Source of the DNA: Maritalea mobilis
GTDB lineage: Bacteria; Pseudomonadota; Alphaproteobacteria; Rhizobiales; Devosiaceae
Direction: 5' to 3'
Length of the DNA: 64,000 nucleotides
NCBI RefSeq assembly: GCF_004363175.1
Contig: NZ_SNYR01000003.1
Coordinates: 520,193-584,192, forward strand
Under the pieces are notes generated by a model. The model ran no database searches, was not told the DNA's origin, and was given only the letters and a program-made list of their open reading frames with translations. The position numbers and the translations under genes were made by a program. Positions within the stretch are counted from its first letter, which is position 1, and the number at the start of each line of letters is the position of its first letter. Shown here piece by piece: positions 7,470 through 16,181 of this stretch.

Positions 7470-8633
7470 ATGTTCACAACCGGAATGAATTTCGCCCTTG
7501 GGGAAGATATTGAAGCCTTGCGCGAAATGGTGCACCGCTTCGCGCAAGATCGCATTGCGCCCATGGCGGCCAAGATCGATGAAACCAATGAGTTCCCCAA
7601 CGAGCTTTGGAAAGAGTTCGGTGAGCTGGGTTTGTTGGGCGTCACCGTATCAGAAGAATTTGGCGGCGTGGAAATGGGCTATTTGGCCCACTGTGTGATT
7701 GTGGAAGAAATCAGCCGCGCCTCGGCCTCTGTAGGCTTGTCTTATGGCGCGCACTCCAATCTCTGCGTCAATCAGATTTACCGCAACGGCACCCAGGCGC
7801 AAAAAGAGAAATATCTGCCCAAGCTGATCTCTGGCGACCATGTGGGCGCCTTGGCCATGTCCGAACCCGGCGCTGGCTCAGACGTGGTGTCGATGCAGCT
7901 CCGCGCCAAAAAGGTTGAGGGTGGCTATAGCCTCACTGGCAATAAAATGTGGATCACCAATGGCCCCGATGCAGATACGCTGGTGGTTTATGCCAAAACC
8001 GATCCCGAAGCCCATTCCAAAGGCATCACCGCCTTTATCATCGAAAAAGGCATGGACGGATTCTCCACCGCGCAAAAGCTCGACAAGCTGGGCATGCGCG
8101 GCTCCAACACCTGTGAGCTGGTGTTTAAAGATTGCTTTGTTCCGGAAGAGAACATCTTGGGCGAATTGAACAAAGGCGTGCGCGTTTTGATGTCCGGTTT
8201 GGATTATGAACGCGTGGTGCTCGCCGCAGGCCCTGTGGGCATCATGCATGCGGTGTTGGATGTCGCCGTGCCTTATGTGCATGAGCGCAAGCAATTCAAC
8301 CAGCCCATTGGCGAGTTCCAATTGGTGCAGGGCAAATTGGCCGATATTTATTCCACCATGAACGCCAGCCGCGCCTATGTTTATGCGGTGGCCCAAGCCT
8401 GTGATCGCGGCGAAACCACCCGCAAAGATGCCGCAGGCTGCATTCTTTATTCCGCTGAAAAAGCAACGCAATGCGCCTTGGATGGCATCCAGCTTTTGGG
8501 CGGCAATGGCTATATCAACGAATATCCAACAGGCCGCTTGCTGCGCGATGCAAAACTTTATGAAATCGGCGCCGGCACCAGCGAAATTCGCCGCATGTTG
8601 ATCGGTCGCGAAATGTTCGTGGAAACGAAATAG
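7470..8633 (+). CDS. liuA: Isovaleryl-CoA dehydrogenase
   Basis: 387 residues, full-length acyl-CoA dehydrogenase. It oxidises isovaleryl-CoA to 3-methylcrotonyl-CoA with FAD, passing electrons to ETF (etfAB lie at 16981-18662). The specific sign of this subfamily is the catalytic Glu in GLDYERVVL (E247), where isovaleryl-CoA dehydrogenases keep it. The usual C-terminal Glu of other acyl-CoA dehydrogenases is absent: the motif reads GAGTSE in place of EGTNE. FAD-binding phrases MSEPGAGSD (130-138) and WITNG (161-165) are present. The ATG at 7470 has GGAGG 8 bases upstream; an upstream GTG in the same frame overlaps the TetR gene and is less likely. It is the first catabolic step of the operon. 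Confidence 0.96.
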   Translation: MFTTGMNFALGEDIEALREMVHRFAQDRIAPMAAKIDETNEFPNELWKEFGELGLLGVTVSEEFGGVEMGYLAHCVIVEEISRASASVGLSYGAHSNLCVNQIYRNGTQAQKEKYLPKLISGDHVGALAMSEPGAGSDVVSMQLRAKKVEGGYSLTGNKMWITNGPDADTLVVYAKTDPEAHSKGITAFIIEKGMDGFSTAQKLDKLGMRGSNTCELVFKDCFVPEENILGELNKGVRVLMSGLDYERVVLAAGPVGIMHAVLDVAVPYVHERKQFNQPIGEFQLVQGKLADIYSTMNASRAYVYAVAQACDRGETTRKDAAGCILYSAEKATQCALDGIQLLGGNGYINEYPTGRLLRDAKLYEIGAGTSEIRRMLIGREMFVETK

Positions 8634-8641
8634 AGGGCAAA

Positions 8642-10249
8642 ATGGCGGTCATTAAATCCCAAATCTCCACCGCGTCAGAGAGCTTTAAAACCAATCAAAA
8701 AGCGCTGCTGAACCAGATGGCGCAGATTGAAGAAGCGGTTGAAATCGCCCGACAGGGCGGCGGCGAAAAATCGCGCGAACGCCATGTGTCGCGCGGCAAA
8801 TTGCTGCCGCGTGATCGGGTGGCCAAATTGCTTGATCCCGGCTCGCCCTTTCTGGAAGTCGGCGCCACGGCGGCTCATGGCCTTTATAATGGCGATGCCC
8901 CCGGCGCGGGCCTGATCACCGGCATTGGCCGCGTGGCCGGGCAGGAGGTGATGGTGGTCTGCAACGATGCCACCGTTAAGGGCGGCACCTATTACCCCAT
9001 GACCGTCAAAAAACATTTGCGGGCGCAAGAAATCGCCCTCGAAAACCATCTGCCCTGCGTTTATCTGGTGGATAGTGGCGGCGCGAACCTGCCCAACCAG
9101 GATGAAGTGTTTGCCGACCGCGACCATTTTGGCCGGATTTTTTACAATCAGGCCAATATGTCCGCCAAGGGCATTGCACAGATCGCGGTGGTGATGGGGT
9201 CGTGCACCGCAGGCGGCGCCTATGTGCCCGCCATGTCAGACGAAACAATCATCGTTAAAAATCAGGGCACCATCTTTTTGGCGGGCCCGCCCTTGGTGAA
9301 AGCCGCCACGGGCGAAGTGGTTACCGCAGAAGATCTGGGCGGCGGCGATGTGCATACGCGCCTCTCCGGCGTGGCCGATCATTTGGCCGAAAATGACGAA
9401 CATGCCTTGCAATTGGCCCGCGAAGCCGTTGCTAATCTCAATCGGCAAAAACCATCAAGCTTGCTCACCCAAGCGCCCGAAGACCCACTTTATGATCCCA
9501 ATGAGATCATCGGCGTGGTCCCCGGCGATTTGAAAACGCCCTACGATATTCGCGAGGTGATCGCCCGCGTGGTCGATGGCTCGCGCTTTGAAGAATTCAA
9601 AGCCCGCTATGGCACCACGCTGGTTTGCGGTTTCGCCCATATCCACGGCATGCCCGTGGGCATCATCGCCAATAATGGCGTGCTGTTTTCTGAAAGCGCG
9701 GTCAAAGGCGCGCATTTTGTGGAGCTGTGCTCGCAACGCAAAATTCCGCTGGTGTTTTTGCAAAACATCACCGGCTTTATGGTCGGCCGCAAATATGAAA
9801 ATGAAGGCATCGCCAAAAACGGGGCCAAACTCGTCACTGCTGTCGCCACCACCTCGGTGCCCAAAATCACCGTGCTGGTCGGCGGCTCCTTCGGCGCAGG
9901 CAATTATGGCATGTGCGGCCGCGCCTATCAGCCACGCTTTTTGTGGACATGGCCCAACTCCCGCATCTCGGTGATGGGCGGCGAACAGGCCGCAGGCGTT
10001 CTCGCCACCGTCCGCCGCGACGGGCTGGAGCGCAAAGGCGTCGAATGGTCAGCGGAAGAGGAAGCACAATTCAAGCAACCGATCATCGATCAGTTTGAAG
10101 AGCAGTCCCACCCGCTTTACGCGTCGGCGCGCCTCTGGGACGATGGCATCATCCATCCCGGCCGCACCCGCGATCAACTCGCTCTCTCCCTCAGCGCGTC
10201 CCTCAATGCCCCTATTGCGGACACGCAATTTGGCCTGTTCAGAATGTAG
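8642..10249 (+). CDS. liuB: 3-methylcrotonyl-CoA carboxylase, carboxyltransferase (beta) subunit
   Basis: 535 residues, the normal length for MCC beta. It moves the carboxyl group from carboxybiotin to 3-methylcrotonyl-CoA, giving 3-methylglutaconyl-CoA. Conserved carboxyltransferase phrases are [31 protein letters not shown] and [16 protein letters not shown]. The last, with its Met-Cys-Gly-Arg-Ala-Tyr, is typical of MCC rather than propionyl-CoA carboxylase. It starts 8 bases after the isovaleryl-CoA dehydrogenase stop. It works with the biotin-carrying alpha subunit encoded at 10520-12502, from which it is separated by a small lysine-rich gene. Confidence 0.96.
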   Translation: MAVIKSQISTASESFKTNQKALLNQMAQIEEAVEIARQGGGEKSRERHVSRGKLLPRDRVAKLLDPGSPFLEVGATAAHGLYNGDAPGAGLITGIGRVAGQEVMVVCNDATVKGGTYYPMTVKKHLRAQEIALENHLPCVYLVDSGGANLPNQDEVFADRDHFGRIFYNQANMSAKGIAQIAVVMGSCTAGGAYVPAMSDETIIVKNQGTIFLAGPPLVKAATGEVVTAEDLGGGDVHTRLSGVADHLAENDEHALQLAREAVANLNRQKPSSLLTQAPEDPLYDPNEIIGVVPGDLKTPYDIREVIARVVDGSRFEEFKARYGTTLVCGFAHIHGMPVGIIANNGVLFSESAVKGAHFVELCSQRKIPLVFLQNITGFMVGRKYENEGIAKNGAKLVTAVATTSVPKITVLVGGSFGAGNYGMCGRAYQPRFLWTWPNSRISVMGGEQAAGVLATVRRDGLERKGVEWSAEEEAQFKQPIIDQFEEQSHPLYASARLWDDGIIHPGRTRDQLALSLSASLNAPIADTQFGLFRM

Positions 10250-10260
10250 GAGCGCGATAA

Positions 10261-10536
10261 ATGCCTGAAAAGAAATTCAGAAGTCCGCAAGAAAAGAAAG
10301 ATCTGTCTTACAAAAAAGATCGTCGGAACACTTATGGAGAGAACGACAAAAGCTCGCGAAAGAACATTCCGCGTAGTAAGGCGCTAGGCAATAGAAAACT
10401 TCGCCGGGTAGACAAGATGGATTGGGTTGAAGAACCTGACAAGGCGATGGATGAATTTAACAAGCGCAAACATGTGCGGTGGAAGAAAAGCGCGGATACC
10501 CCACTAGGTGAAGTTTTGGATGACAAAGATGTTTAA
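10261..10536 (+). CDS. Small lysine-rich hypothetical protein inside the leucine operon
   Basis: 91 residues, strongly charged (Lys/Arg and Asp/Glu), with no hydrophobic segment. Its core RNTYGENDKSSRKNIPRSK resembles a short conserved family of unknown function that I recall from other bacteria, but I cannot name it. The ATG follows the carboxyltransferase stop by 11 bases, with GGAGCG as a possible ribosome-binding site. The 3' end overlaps the start of the alpha subunit gene, so the three genes should be co-translated. Codon and base use (AGA, AAA, CTT, GTA) is clearly more AT-rich than the flanking carboxylase genes, suggesting later insertion. Function unknown; the composition would fit a nucleic-acid-binding or disordered protein. 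Confidence 0.7.
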   Translation: MPEKKFRSPQEKKDLSYKKDRRNTYGENDKSSRKNIPRSKALGNRKLRRVDKMDWVEEPDKAMDEFNKRKHVRWKKSADTPLGEVLDDKDV

Positions 10537-12502
10537 GAAAATTCTGATTGCCAACCGGGGTGAAATTGCCTGTCGCGTGATGCGCACGGCGCAGCAAATG
10601 GGCATCCAATGTGTCGCCATTTATTCCGATGCGGACGCGAACGCGCAACATGTGCAAATGGCCGACGAGGCCTATCATATTGGCCCTAGCCCTGTGGCAG
10701 AAAGCTATTTGAAGGCCAACAAGATCATTGAGATCGTCAAGCGCACGGGCGCGGAAGCGGTGCATCCGGGCTATGGCTTCCTCTCGGAAAATCCAGACTT
10801 TGTAGAAGCGCTGGAAGCCAACAATATCCGTTTTATCGGCCCCTCTGCCGATGCGATCCGCAAAATGGGGCTTAAAGACGCGGCCAAGGCGCTGATGGAA
10901 GAAGCGGGCGTGCCCGTGGTGCCCGGCTATCATGGCGACAATCAGGATGCTGATTTCCTCGCCGCAGAAGCCGAAAAGATCGGCTATCCGGTGCTGGTCA
11001 AAGCCCGCGCGGGCGGCGGCGGCAAAGGCATGCGCCGTGTCGATGATCCGAAAGAGTTCAAGTCGGCATTGGAAGGCGCCATGCGCGAAGGTCAATCCAG
11101 CTTTGGTGACCCGCGGGTGCTGATCGAAAAATATATCACCACCCCGCGCCACATCGAAATCCAGGTCTTTGGCGATGATCATGGCAATGCCGTGCATCTG
11201 TTTGAGCGTGATTGCTCCCTGCAACGCCGTCACCAAAAGGTCATCGAAGAAGCCCCCGCGCCGGGCATGATCGGCGAGATGCGCAACGCCATGGGCGAAG
11301 CGGCGGTCAAGGCTGCGAAAGCGATCAACTATTCCGGCGCAGGCACGGTGGAATTTATTGTCGATGCCGCCAACGGCCTCAACCCGAACGGCTTCTACTT
11401 CATGGAAATGAATACCCGCCTGCAGGTGGAGCATCCGGTCACCGAATTGATCACCGGGCAAGATCTGGTGGCGTGGCAATTGCGCGTCGCCAGCGGCGAA
11501 AAATTGCCTATGACACAGGATGATTTGTCGATCGATGGGTGGGCCTTCGAAGCCCGGCTTTATGCGGAAGATGTGCCCAAGGGCTTTCTGCCCGCCACAG
11601 GCACCTTGCAGCATCTGGCGCTCGACGATCAAACCGCCCGCATCGATTCTGGCGTCGCTACAGGCGATGAAATCTCGCCTTTTTACGATCCGATGATCGC
11701 CAAAATAACCGTGCACGCCAATGACCGTGCCGAAGCCCTGCAAAAGCTCAACAAGGCCCTCGGCAACAGCCAAATTGTCGGCCTCGTCACCAATAAGGAC
11801 TTTTTGAAAGCCCTCACCGAGCACAAAGATTTTGCCCGAGGCAAGGTGGATACAGGCCTGATTGATCGCGATCTCAACGCACTGATCGAGCCGGTCAAGC
11901 TCCCTGCCGACACCATCGCCGCCGCGTTCATCGTGGCCAGCAATCTGGCACAACAGCCAACCACCGATATCTGGCAGAGCTTGCCCGCTTACCGCGCCTG
12001 GCCCGGCGAAAGCCTGCCCCTGCATCTGCATCATGCCGACCGCGAAATCATTGGCCGCATCCAGCTTCTGGAGGGCGCCTATGAAGTCGCGTTTGACGAT
12101 CAAACCGTTGAGGTGAAATCGGCCAAACTGAACGGCGACAAATTGGTGCTGAACTTCGGCGACCACCAGCAAAAAATGCGGGCGAATCAGGCCCATAATC
12201 AGCTCACCCTGTTTGCCGATGGCCAAAGCCACCAGTTTGACATCGTCGAAGTGGAATTGGCCGAAGAAGCCACCAGCGGCGACAATGTGATCTCGCCCAT
12301 GCCGGGCGCCATTGTTGACCTGAAGGCCAAACCCGGGCAGGCGGTGAAAAAGGGCGAAAAACTGATCACCATTGAAGCGATGAAAATGGAACATGCTCTC
12401 GCCGCCCCGCGCGATGGGGTAGTGGCTGAAGTGCTGGTCAATATGGGCGATCAGGTGCAAGATGGTGCCATGCTGATTACGCTGGAGCCCGAAGATGGAT
12501 AA
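10520..12502 (+). CDS. liuD: 3-methylcrotonyl-CoA carboxylase, biotin carboxylase/BCCP (alpha) subunit
   Basis: About 660 residues. Biotin carboxylase domain at residues about 4-450 (KILIANRGEIACRVMRTA, Gly-rich ATP loop GGGGKGMRRV, MEMNTRLQVEHPVTE). A C-terminal biotinyl domain carries AMKM with the biotin Lys at about 622. It carboxylates biotin with ATP and bicarbonate and feeds the beta subunit. Start choice: ATG at 10520 has AGGTG 9 bases before it; the family-like start MFKKILIANRGE at 10529 (ATG overlapping the previous stop) is the alternative. The 3' end overlaps the HMG-CoA lyase start (ATGGATAA). The enzyme needs biotin; a BioY-type biotin importer lies about 30 kb further on. Confidence 0.96.
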   Translation: MTKMFKKILIANRGEIACRVMRTAQQMGIQCVAIYSDADANAQHVQMADEAYHIGPSPVAESYLKANKIIEIVKRTGAEAVHPGYGFLSENPDFVEALEANNIRFIGPSADAIRKMGLKDAAKALMEEAGVPVVPGYHGDNQDADFLAAEAEKIGYPVLVKARAGGGGKGMRRVDDPKEFKSALEGAMREGQSSFGDPRVLIEKYITTPRHIEIQVFGDDHGNAVHLFERDCSLQRRHQKVIEEAPAPGMIGEMRNAMGEAAVKAAKAINYSGAGTVEFIVDAANGLNPNGFYFMEMNTRLQVEHPVTELITGQDLVAWQLRVASGEKLPMTQDDLSIDGWAFEARLYAEDVPKGFLPATGTLQHLALDDQTARIDSGVATGDEISPFYDPMIAKITVHANDRAEALQKLNKALGNSQIVGLVTNKDFLKALTEHKDFARGKVDTGLIDRDLNALIEPVKLPADTIAAAFIVASNLAQQPTTDIWQSLPAYRAWPGESLPLHLHHADREIIGRIQLLEGAYEVAFDDQTVEVKSAKLNGDKLVLNFGDHQQKMRANQAHNQLTLFADGQSHQFDIVEVELAEEATSGDNVISPMPGAIVDLKAKPGQAVKKGEKLITIEAMKMEHALAAPRDGVVAEVLVNMGDQVQDGAMLITLEPEDG

Positions 12503-13343
12503 GGTCACATTATTTGAGACGGGCCCGCGCGACGGGCTGCAAAATGAGAAAAAACTGATCGACACCGCCGATAAAATCGAGCTGGTCGATCTGTTGTCCG
12601 AGTGCGGCTTCAGCAAAATCGAAGTTACCAGTTTTGTCTCGCCCAAATGGGTGCTGCAAATGGCCGACGCGACAGACGTGCTGGCGGGCATCCATCGCAA
12701 TCCGACCATTGCCTATGCCGCCCTCACGCCCAATCTGCGCGGCTATGAAGGCGCAAAAGCCGCCCGCGCCGATGAAGTCGCCATCTTCGCCTCCGCGTCC
12801 GAAGGCTTCAGCCAGAAAAACATCAATTGCTCCATCGACGAGAGCTTAGAGCGGTTTGCCCCGGTGCTGGCTGCCGCTAAGGCCGACAATATCCCCGTGC
12901 GCGGCTATGTCTCCTGCGTCACCGATTGTCCCTATGATGGCCCAACGCCACCGGAAAACACTGCCCGCGTCGCCAAAGCGCTTTACGACATGGGATGCTA
13001 TGAAATCAGCCTCGGCGACACCATCGGCGCGGCCACCCCCGAAACCACCTCTTTGATGCTGCAAGCAGTGCAACAGGTCGTGCCCATCGCCAAACTGGCT
13101 GGCCATTTCCACGACACCCACGCCCGCGCGCTAGACAATATCGAAGTGTGCCTCGGCTATGGCCTGCGCACCTTCGACGCCGCCGTCGGCGGCCTCGGCG
13201 GCTGCCCATACGCCCCCGGCGCTAAAGGCAATGTCGCCACCGAAAAAGTCGCCAACCTGCTACACAGCAAAGGCTTCGCCACCGGCCTCGACCTTGAAAA
13301 ACTCGCCAAAGCCAGCCAATTTGCCCTAAACTTAAAGGGATAA
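12495..13343 (+). CDS. mvaB: Hydroxymethylglutaryl-CoA lyase
   Basis: 282 residues. It cleaves HMG-CoA to acetoacetate and acetyl-CoA, the last leucine-degradation step. Visible are GPRDGLQNE (10-18, with the Arg-Asp pair that binds metal and substrate) and the family signature GGLGGCPYAPGAKGN with catalytic Cys237. GHFHDTHA near residue 200 supplies the metal-binding His pair. The start ATG overlaps the stop of the carboxylase alpha gene by 8 bases. It lacks the long N-terminal targeting extension of the mitochondrial enzyme, as expected for bacteria. Confidence 0.96.
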   Translation: MDKVTLFETGPRDGLQNEKKLIDTADKIELVDLLSECGFSKIEVTSFVSPKWVLQMADATDVLAGIHRNPTIAYAALTPNLRGYEGAKAARADEVAIFASASEGFSQKNINCSIDESLERFAPVLAAAKADNIPVRGYVSCVTDCPYDGPTPPENTARVAKALYDMGCYEISLGDTIGAATPETTSLMLQAVQQVVPIAKLAGHFHDTHARALDNIEVCLGYGLRTFDAAVGGLGGCPYAPGAKGNVATEKVANLLHSKGFATGLDLEKLAKASQFALNLKG

Positions 13344-13347
13344 AATC

Positions 13348-14136
13348 ATGCCCGATTACACCACCATCTCTTTAGAAACCGACACTCGAGGCGTCGCGAC
13401 ACTCACGCTAAATCGCGCCGAAAAGCACAATGCCATGAGCGCAGATATGATTGCTGAACTCACCGCCGCAGCGGCTGAGATCAATCAGGATCAGGCGATC
13501 CGCGTGGTGGTGCTGACGGGCGCGGGCAAGAGTTTTTGCGCCGGAGGTGATCTCAATTGGATGCGCGAGCAGTTTGATGCGGACAGGGCAACGCGCATGG
13601 CGGAAGCGAAAAAGCTGGCCATGATGCTCTTCGCGCTGAACACGCTGGAAAAACCGCTGATCGGCAAGGTCAATGGCAATGCCTTTGGCGGCGGCGTGGG
13701 CATGATGGCCGTGTGCGATATGGTCGTGGCGGCAGATCACGCCAAATTTGGCCTGACTGAAACCAAACTCGGGCTGATCCCAGCCACCATCAGCCCCTAT
13801 GTGGTGGCCCGCATGGGCGAGGGCAATGCCCGTCAGGTGTTTTTCTCAGCCGCCCTATTCGGACCAGATCGAGCGCAACAATTAGGCCTTGTGGCCAAAT
13901 CAGTGCCGTTTGAATTGCTGGATGAAGCGGTGGAAGCCGAAATCAAACCCTATTTCGCCACCTCGCCGCAGGCCGTCACCGCCGCGAAAAAACTCGCCCG
14001 CCAACTCGGCCCCCGGCTGGATGAAGCGTTAATCGACGACACGATCCGCCAACTGGCCGACACCTGGGAAACCTCGGACGCGCAAGAGGGCATCGGTGCC
14101 TTTTTCGATAAGCGTAAAGCCAATTGGGTGAGATAG
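13348..14136 (+). CDS. liuC: Enoyl-CoA hydratase/isomerase family, probable 3-methylglutaconyl-CoA hydratase
   Basis: 262 residues, crotonase fold. Oxyanion-hole phrases are FCAGGDLNWM (about 67-76) and NAFGGGVGMMAVCD (about 111-124). The pattern CAGGDLNWM is characteristic of the LiuC/AUH-like hydratases found in leucine operons. It would hydrate 3-methylglutaconyl-CoA to HMG-CoA, the step between the carboxylase and the lyase. It is the last gene of the operon, 4 bases after the lyase stop. The assignment rests on the crotonase motifs plus operon context; the general crotonase fold alone would not fix the substrate. Confidence 0.92.
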   Translation: MPDYTTISLETDTRGVATLTLNRAEKHNAMSADMIAELTAAAAEINQDQAIRVVVLTGAGKSFCAGGDLNWMREQFDADRATRMAEAKKLAMMLFALNTLEKPLIGKVNGNAFGGGVGMMAVCDMVVAADHAKFGLTETKLGLIPATISPYVVARMGEGNARQVFFSAALFGPDRAQQLGLVAKSVPFELLDEAVEAEIKPYFATSPQAVTAAKKLARQLGPRLDEALIDDTIRQLADTWETSDAQEGIGAFFDKRKANWVR

Positions 14137-14162
14137 CCTGCGGAAACAAATCCACCGCTGCC

Positions 14163-14192
14163 ATTACCGGGCTTGCCCCGGTAATCCAATTG
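14163..14192. repeat. Dispersed palindromic repeat, copy 2
   Basis: ATTACCGGGCTTGCCCCGGT followed by AATCCAATTG. It shares frame, length and the final AATCCAATTG with 6361-6390, while the stem sequence differs and still pairs (ATTACCGGG/CCCGGTAAT). It lies between two convergent genes and could act as a weak hairpin barrier, but has no T-tract. Confidence 0.65.
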
Positions 14193-14195
14193 CGG

Positions 14196-15011
14196 CTAAC
14201 GGCGCATTCTGAATGCTGTTTGGGCTGAAGGAATGCCAAAGGTGTGCTCAATTGTATATGCAGCCATCGCTTTCACAAATGGCAAGTCATTTTGCATTCG
14301 TTGCAGGTCGTCCAAGTCATTGGGGTCTATTGTAGGTTCTTTTGCGCTAGCGTGCGCAACAGCACATCTATTTGAAACATTAAAATATTGTTCGATTGTG
14401 CTGTCGGTCTTTTTTGTAGGCATTGGTTCCCAATCGTGAAGACGGTTTGGCCGATATTCACGCACATCGTCAAAGTGTTCTCGAATCCACTGCTTAAGAT
14501 GACCGCCACGCCCATGCGCCAAATTTAAGATTCTGAAATATGAGAGACATTGGTAGGCAGGAATGTTTAGCAATTGGCCTTCTCTGTAGATTGCCAATGC
14601 AAGTTTTGCGCTGTGATTCGATGGTTCGGAGAGATACTCGATAAAGAAATCGTTGTTAAACTCAATGCTTGTTTCTCCAATGTAACCTTGTTGCCTGGGC
14701 AAGTCGCCGCCGGAGAATTCCTTTATTTCGATAGGCGTTTCCTTAATCCAAGAAAGAGCATTCGCGAAATCGCAAATATGCTGGTGGGCTTGTGACAACG
14801 CAGTTCCGTTTGGTTGTTTGAGCGCAATCATGTGGTGAATTGGAGGCAAGTCATTTGTAGCAACACGACCGGAGCGGAAAAGTATCTTTTGGTCAGCGAA
14901 TTCTATGGAAACGGGAAGAGAGGGAATCGCAATCCCCACTAAAGCAGCGTAGCCCCAATTGCCCTTCTCAAAAAACACTTCACTATCGATTTTCTGAAGT
15001 TCTCTGAGCAT
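14196..15011 (-). CDS. Hypothetical protein with HEPN-like RX4H motif (MauJ-like?)
   Basis: 271 residues, soluble, with no signal peptide. The C-terminal part is helical and has NRCAVAHA, that is R215-x4-H220, the pattern of HEPN-domain RNases, preceded by FRILNLAHGRGGHLKQWIREHF near residues 155-175. Similar proteins are sometimes annotated as methylamine-utilisation MauJ; I recall this only loosely and there are no mau genes here. The gene stands alone, points against the leucine operon, is clearly more AT-rich than its neighbours, and is bordered by palindromic repeats on both sides. These are signs of an acquired accessory gene. A nuclease or defence role is possible but unproven: no toxin or antitoxin partner is adjacent. 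The start is the ATG at 15011. Confidence 0.72.
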   Translation of the reverse strand: MLRELQKIDSEVFFEKGNWGYAALVGIAIPSLPVSIEFADQKILFRSGRVATNDLPPIHHMIALKQPNGTALSQAHQHICDFANALSWIKETPIEIKEFSGGDLPRQQGYIGETSIEFNNDFFIEYLSEPSNHSAKLALAIYREGQLLNIPAYQCLSYFRILNLAHGRGGHLKQWIREHFDDVREYRPNRLHDWEPMPTKKTDSTIEQYFNVSNRCAVAHASAKEPTIDPNDLDDLQRMQNDLPFVKAMAAYTIEHTFGIPSAQTAFRMRR

Positions 15012-15087
15012 TTTCGCTTTCTAGGTTGCGCGATAGCCTAATCTAGCAAGATTTTCATTCGAAACAATACGCCTTGAGATCCGCTTA

Positions 15088-15113
15088 CCTCCCCCTTGTG
15101 GGGGAGGGATTGA
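15088..15113. repeat. GC-rich palindromic repeat
   Basis: Contains CCTCCCCCTTGTGGGGGAGG, an 8-9 bp self-complementary sequence with a short central loop, flanked by GGGATTGAGGGGG. Such C-run/TTG/G-run palindromes are frequent interspersed repeats in Hyphomicrobiales. It lies in the 129-bp gap between two minus-strand genes. Confidence 0.5.
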
Positions 15114-15140
15114 GGGGGCAAACAATTGCAAAAGCCAAAC

Positions 15141-16082
15141 TTATCGCGCAAAAATATCCTTTAGCCACGCAATCTTGTCGGCAACGGCCCGGCGCGAAAT
15201 TGGGCTGACGGCCGTGAAGGCGCACACAAAATGGTCCACGCCGTCATAACGGATAGCCTGCACCTCCACACCCGCTTGCTTGAGTTTTGCGGCATAGGCT
15301 TCGCCCTCATCCCGCAAAACATCGCATTCGCCCGTCAACACAAAGGCGGGTGGCAAGTTGGCAAGATCATCTGACCGAAGCGGGGCGGCATAAGGGTGCT
15401 GCCTTGTGTCCTTGTCGGTATACATATCCCAAAACCAATACATTTCTTCAGCAGGCAGCATATAGCCGCTGGCAAATTGCTGGTAGGATTGGGTTTCCGG
15501 GTCACCGGGACAATCGGCAACAGGCACTTGCAGCAATTGCCCTTTCACTTGCTTTTCGCCGCGATCGCGCAACATCATCGGCACCACTGTGGCCAAATTG
15601 CCCCCAGCGCTCATGCCTGCCGTTACGGCGCGTTCAGGGTCGATTTCCAACTCTGCGGCGCCGTCGCCCATGGCCCAAACGGTTACGGCATAGCAATCCT
15701 CCGGCGCTGCCGGAAATTTATGCTCTGGCGCCAGCCGATAATCTACGGACACCACCACCGCCTCAGCCTCATGGCAATAGCGTTGGCACATGGCATCATC
15801 GATGTTGAGATCGCCCAGTGCAAAGCCGCCGCCATGAAAATAAACCACCAGCGGGAAGGGCCCGTCTCCTTTCGGACGGTAAACGCGCACGGGAATGTCT
15901 CCCGCTGGCCCACGCACCGTGCGGTCATAGATTTTGCCGAGTTCTGGCAAGCTCTCGCTCCATCCGGCGCCTTCGCTCATCTTGGCGATAAAGGCCCGCG
16001 CCTCCTCAATGGGCATAGTGTTAAACAGCGGCTTCTGCGACGCTTCATCAATAATGGCTCTAATTTCTGGACTTAAGGGCAT
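15141..16082 (-). CDS. Alpha/beta hydrolase, hormone-sensitive-lipase (HSL) family esterase
   Basis: 313 residues. The HSL oxyanion motif HGGGF is at 83-87, nucleophile motif GMSAGG has Ser158, and the remaining triad members are Asp254 (ECDVLRDEG) and His284 (DGVDHFV). VDYRLAPEH (113-121) is also typical of the family. It hydrolyses short carboxylic esters or related acyl compounds in the cytoplasm. GGAGG lies 7 bases before the ATG. It is separated from the upstream crotonase gene by 99 bases, so it may be the last gene of the valine/isoleucine run or have its own promoter. A thioester or lactone substrate linked to that pathway is possible but not shown. Confidence 0.92.
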   Translation of the reverse strand: MPLSPEIRAIIDEASQKPLFNTMPIEEARAFIAKMSEGAGWSESLPELGKIYDRTVRGPAGDIPVRVYRPKGDGPFPLVVYFHGGGFALGDLNIDDAMCQRYCHEAEAVVVSVDYRLAPEHKFPAAPEDCYAVTVWAMGDGAAELEIDPERAVTAGMSAGGNLATVVPMMLRDRGEKQVKGQLLQVPVADCPGDPETQSYQQFASGYMLPAEEMYWFWDMYTDKDTRQHPYAAPLRSDDLANLPPAFVLTGECDVLRDEGEAYAAKLKQAGVEVQAIRYDGVDHFVCAFTAVSPISRRAVADKIAWLKDIFAR

Positions 16083-16181
16083 AATAAATTCCTCCGAACG
16101 GAGAAAATAAATCGAGTTAGCCCGCCTGTCCTTAGTTCAGAATGCACAAGAACTTGATTGATGGCGCGTTGGCCCGTGGCG

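Noticed and set aside
10457-12709. A 750-codon open frame on the minus strand
   Set aside because: It lies fully antisense to the methylcrotonyl-CoA carboxylase alpha gene, its product has no recognisable domain, and long antisense frames are expected from the codon bias of these GC-rich genes.
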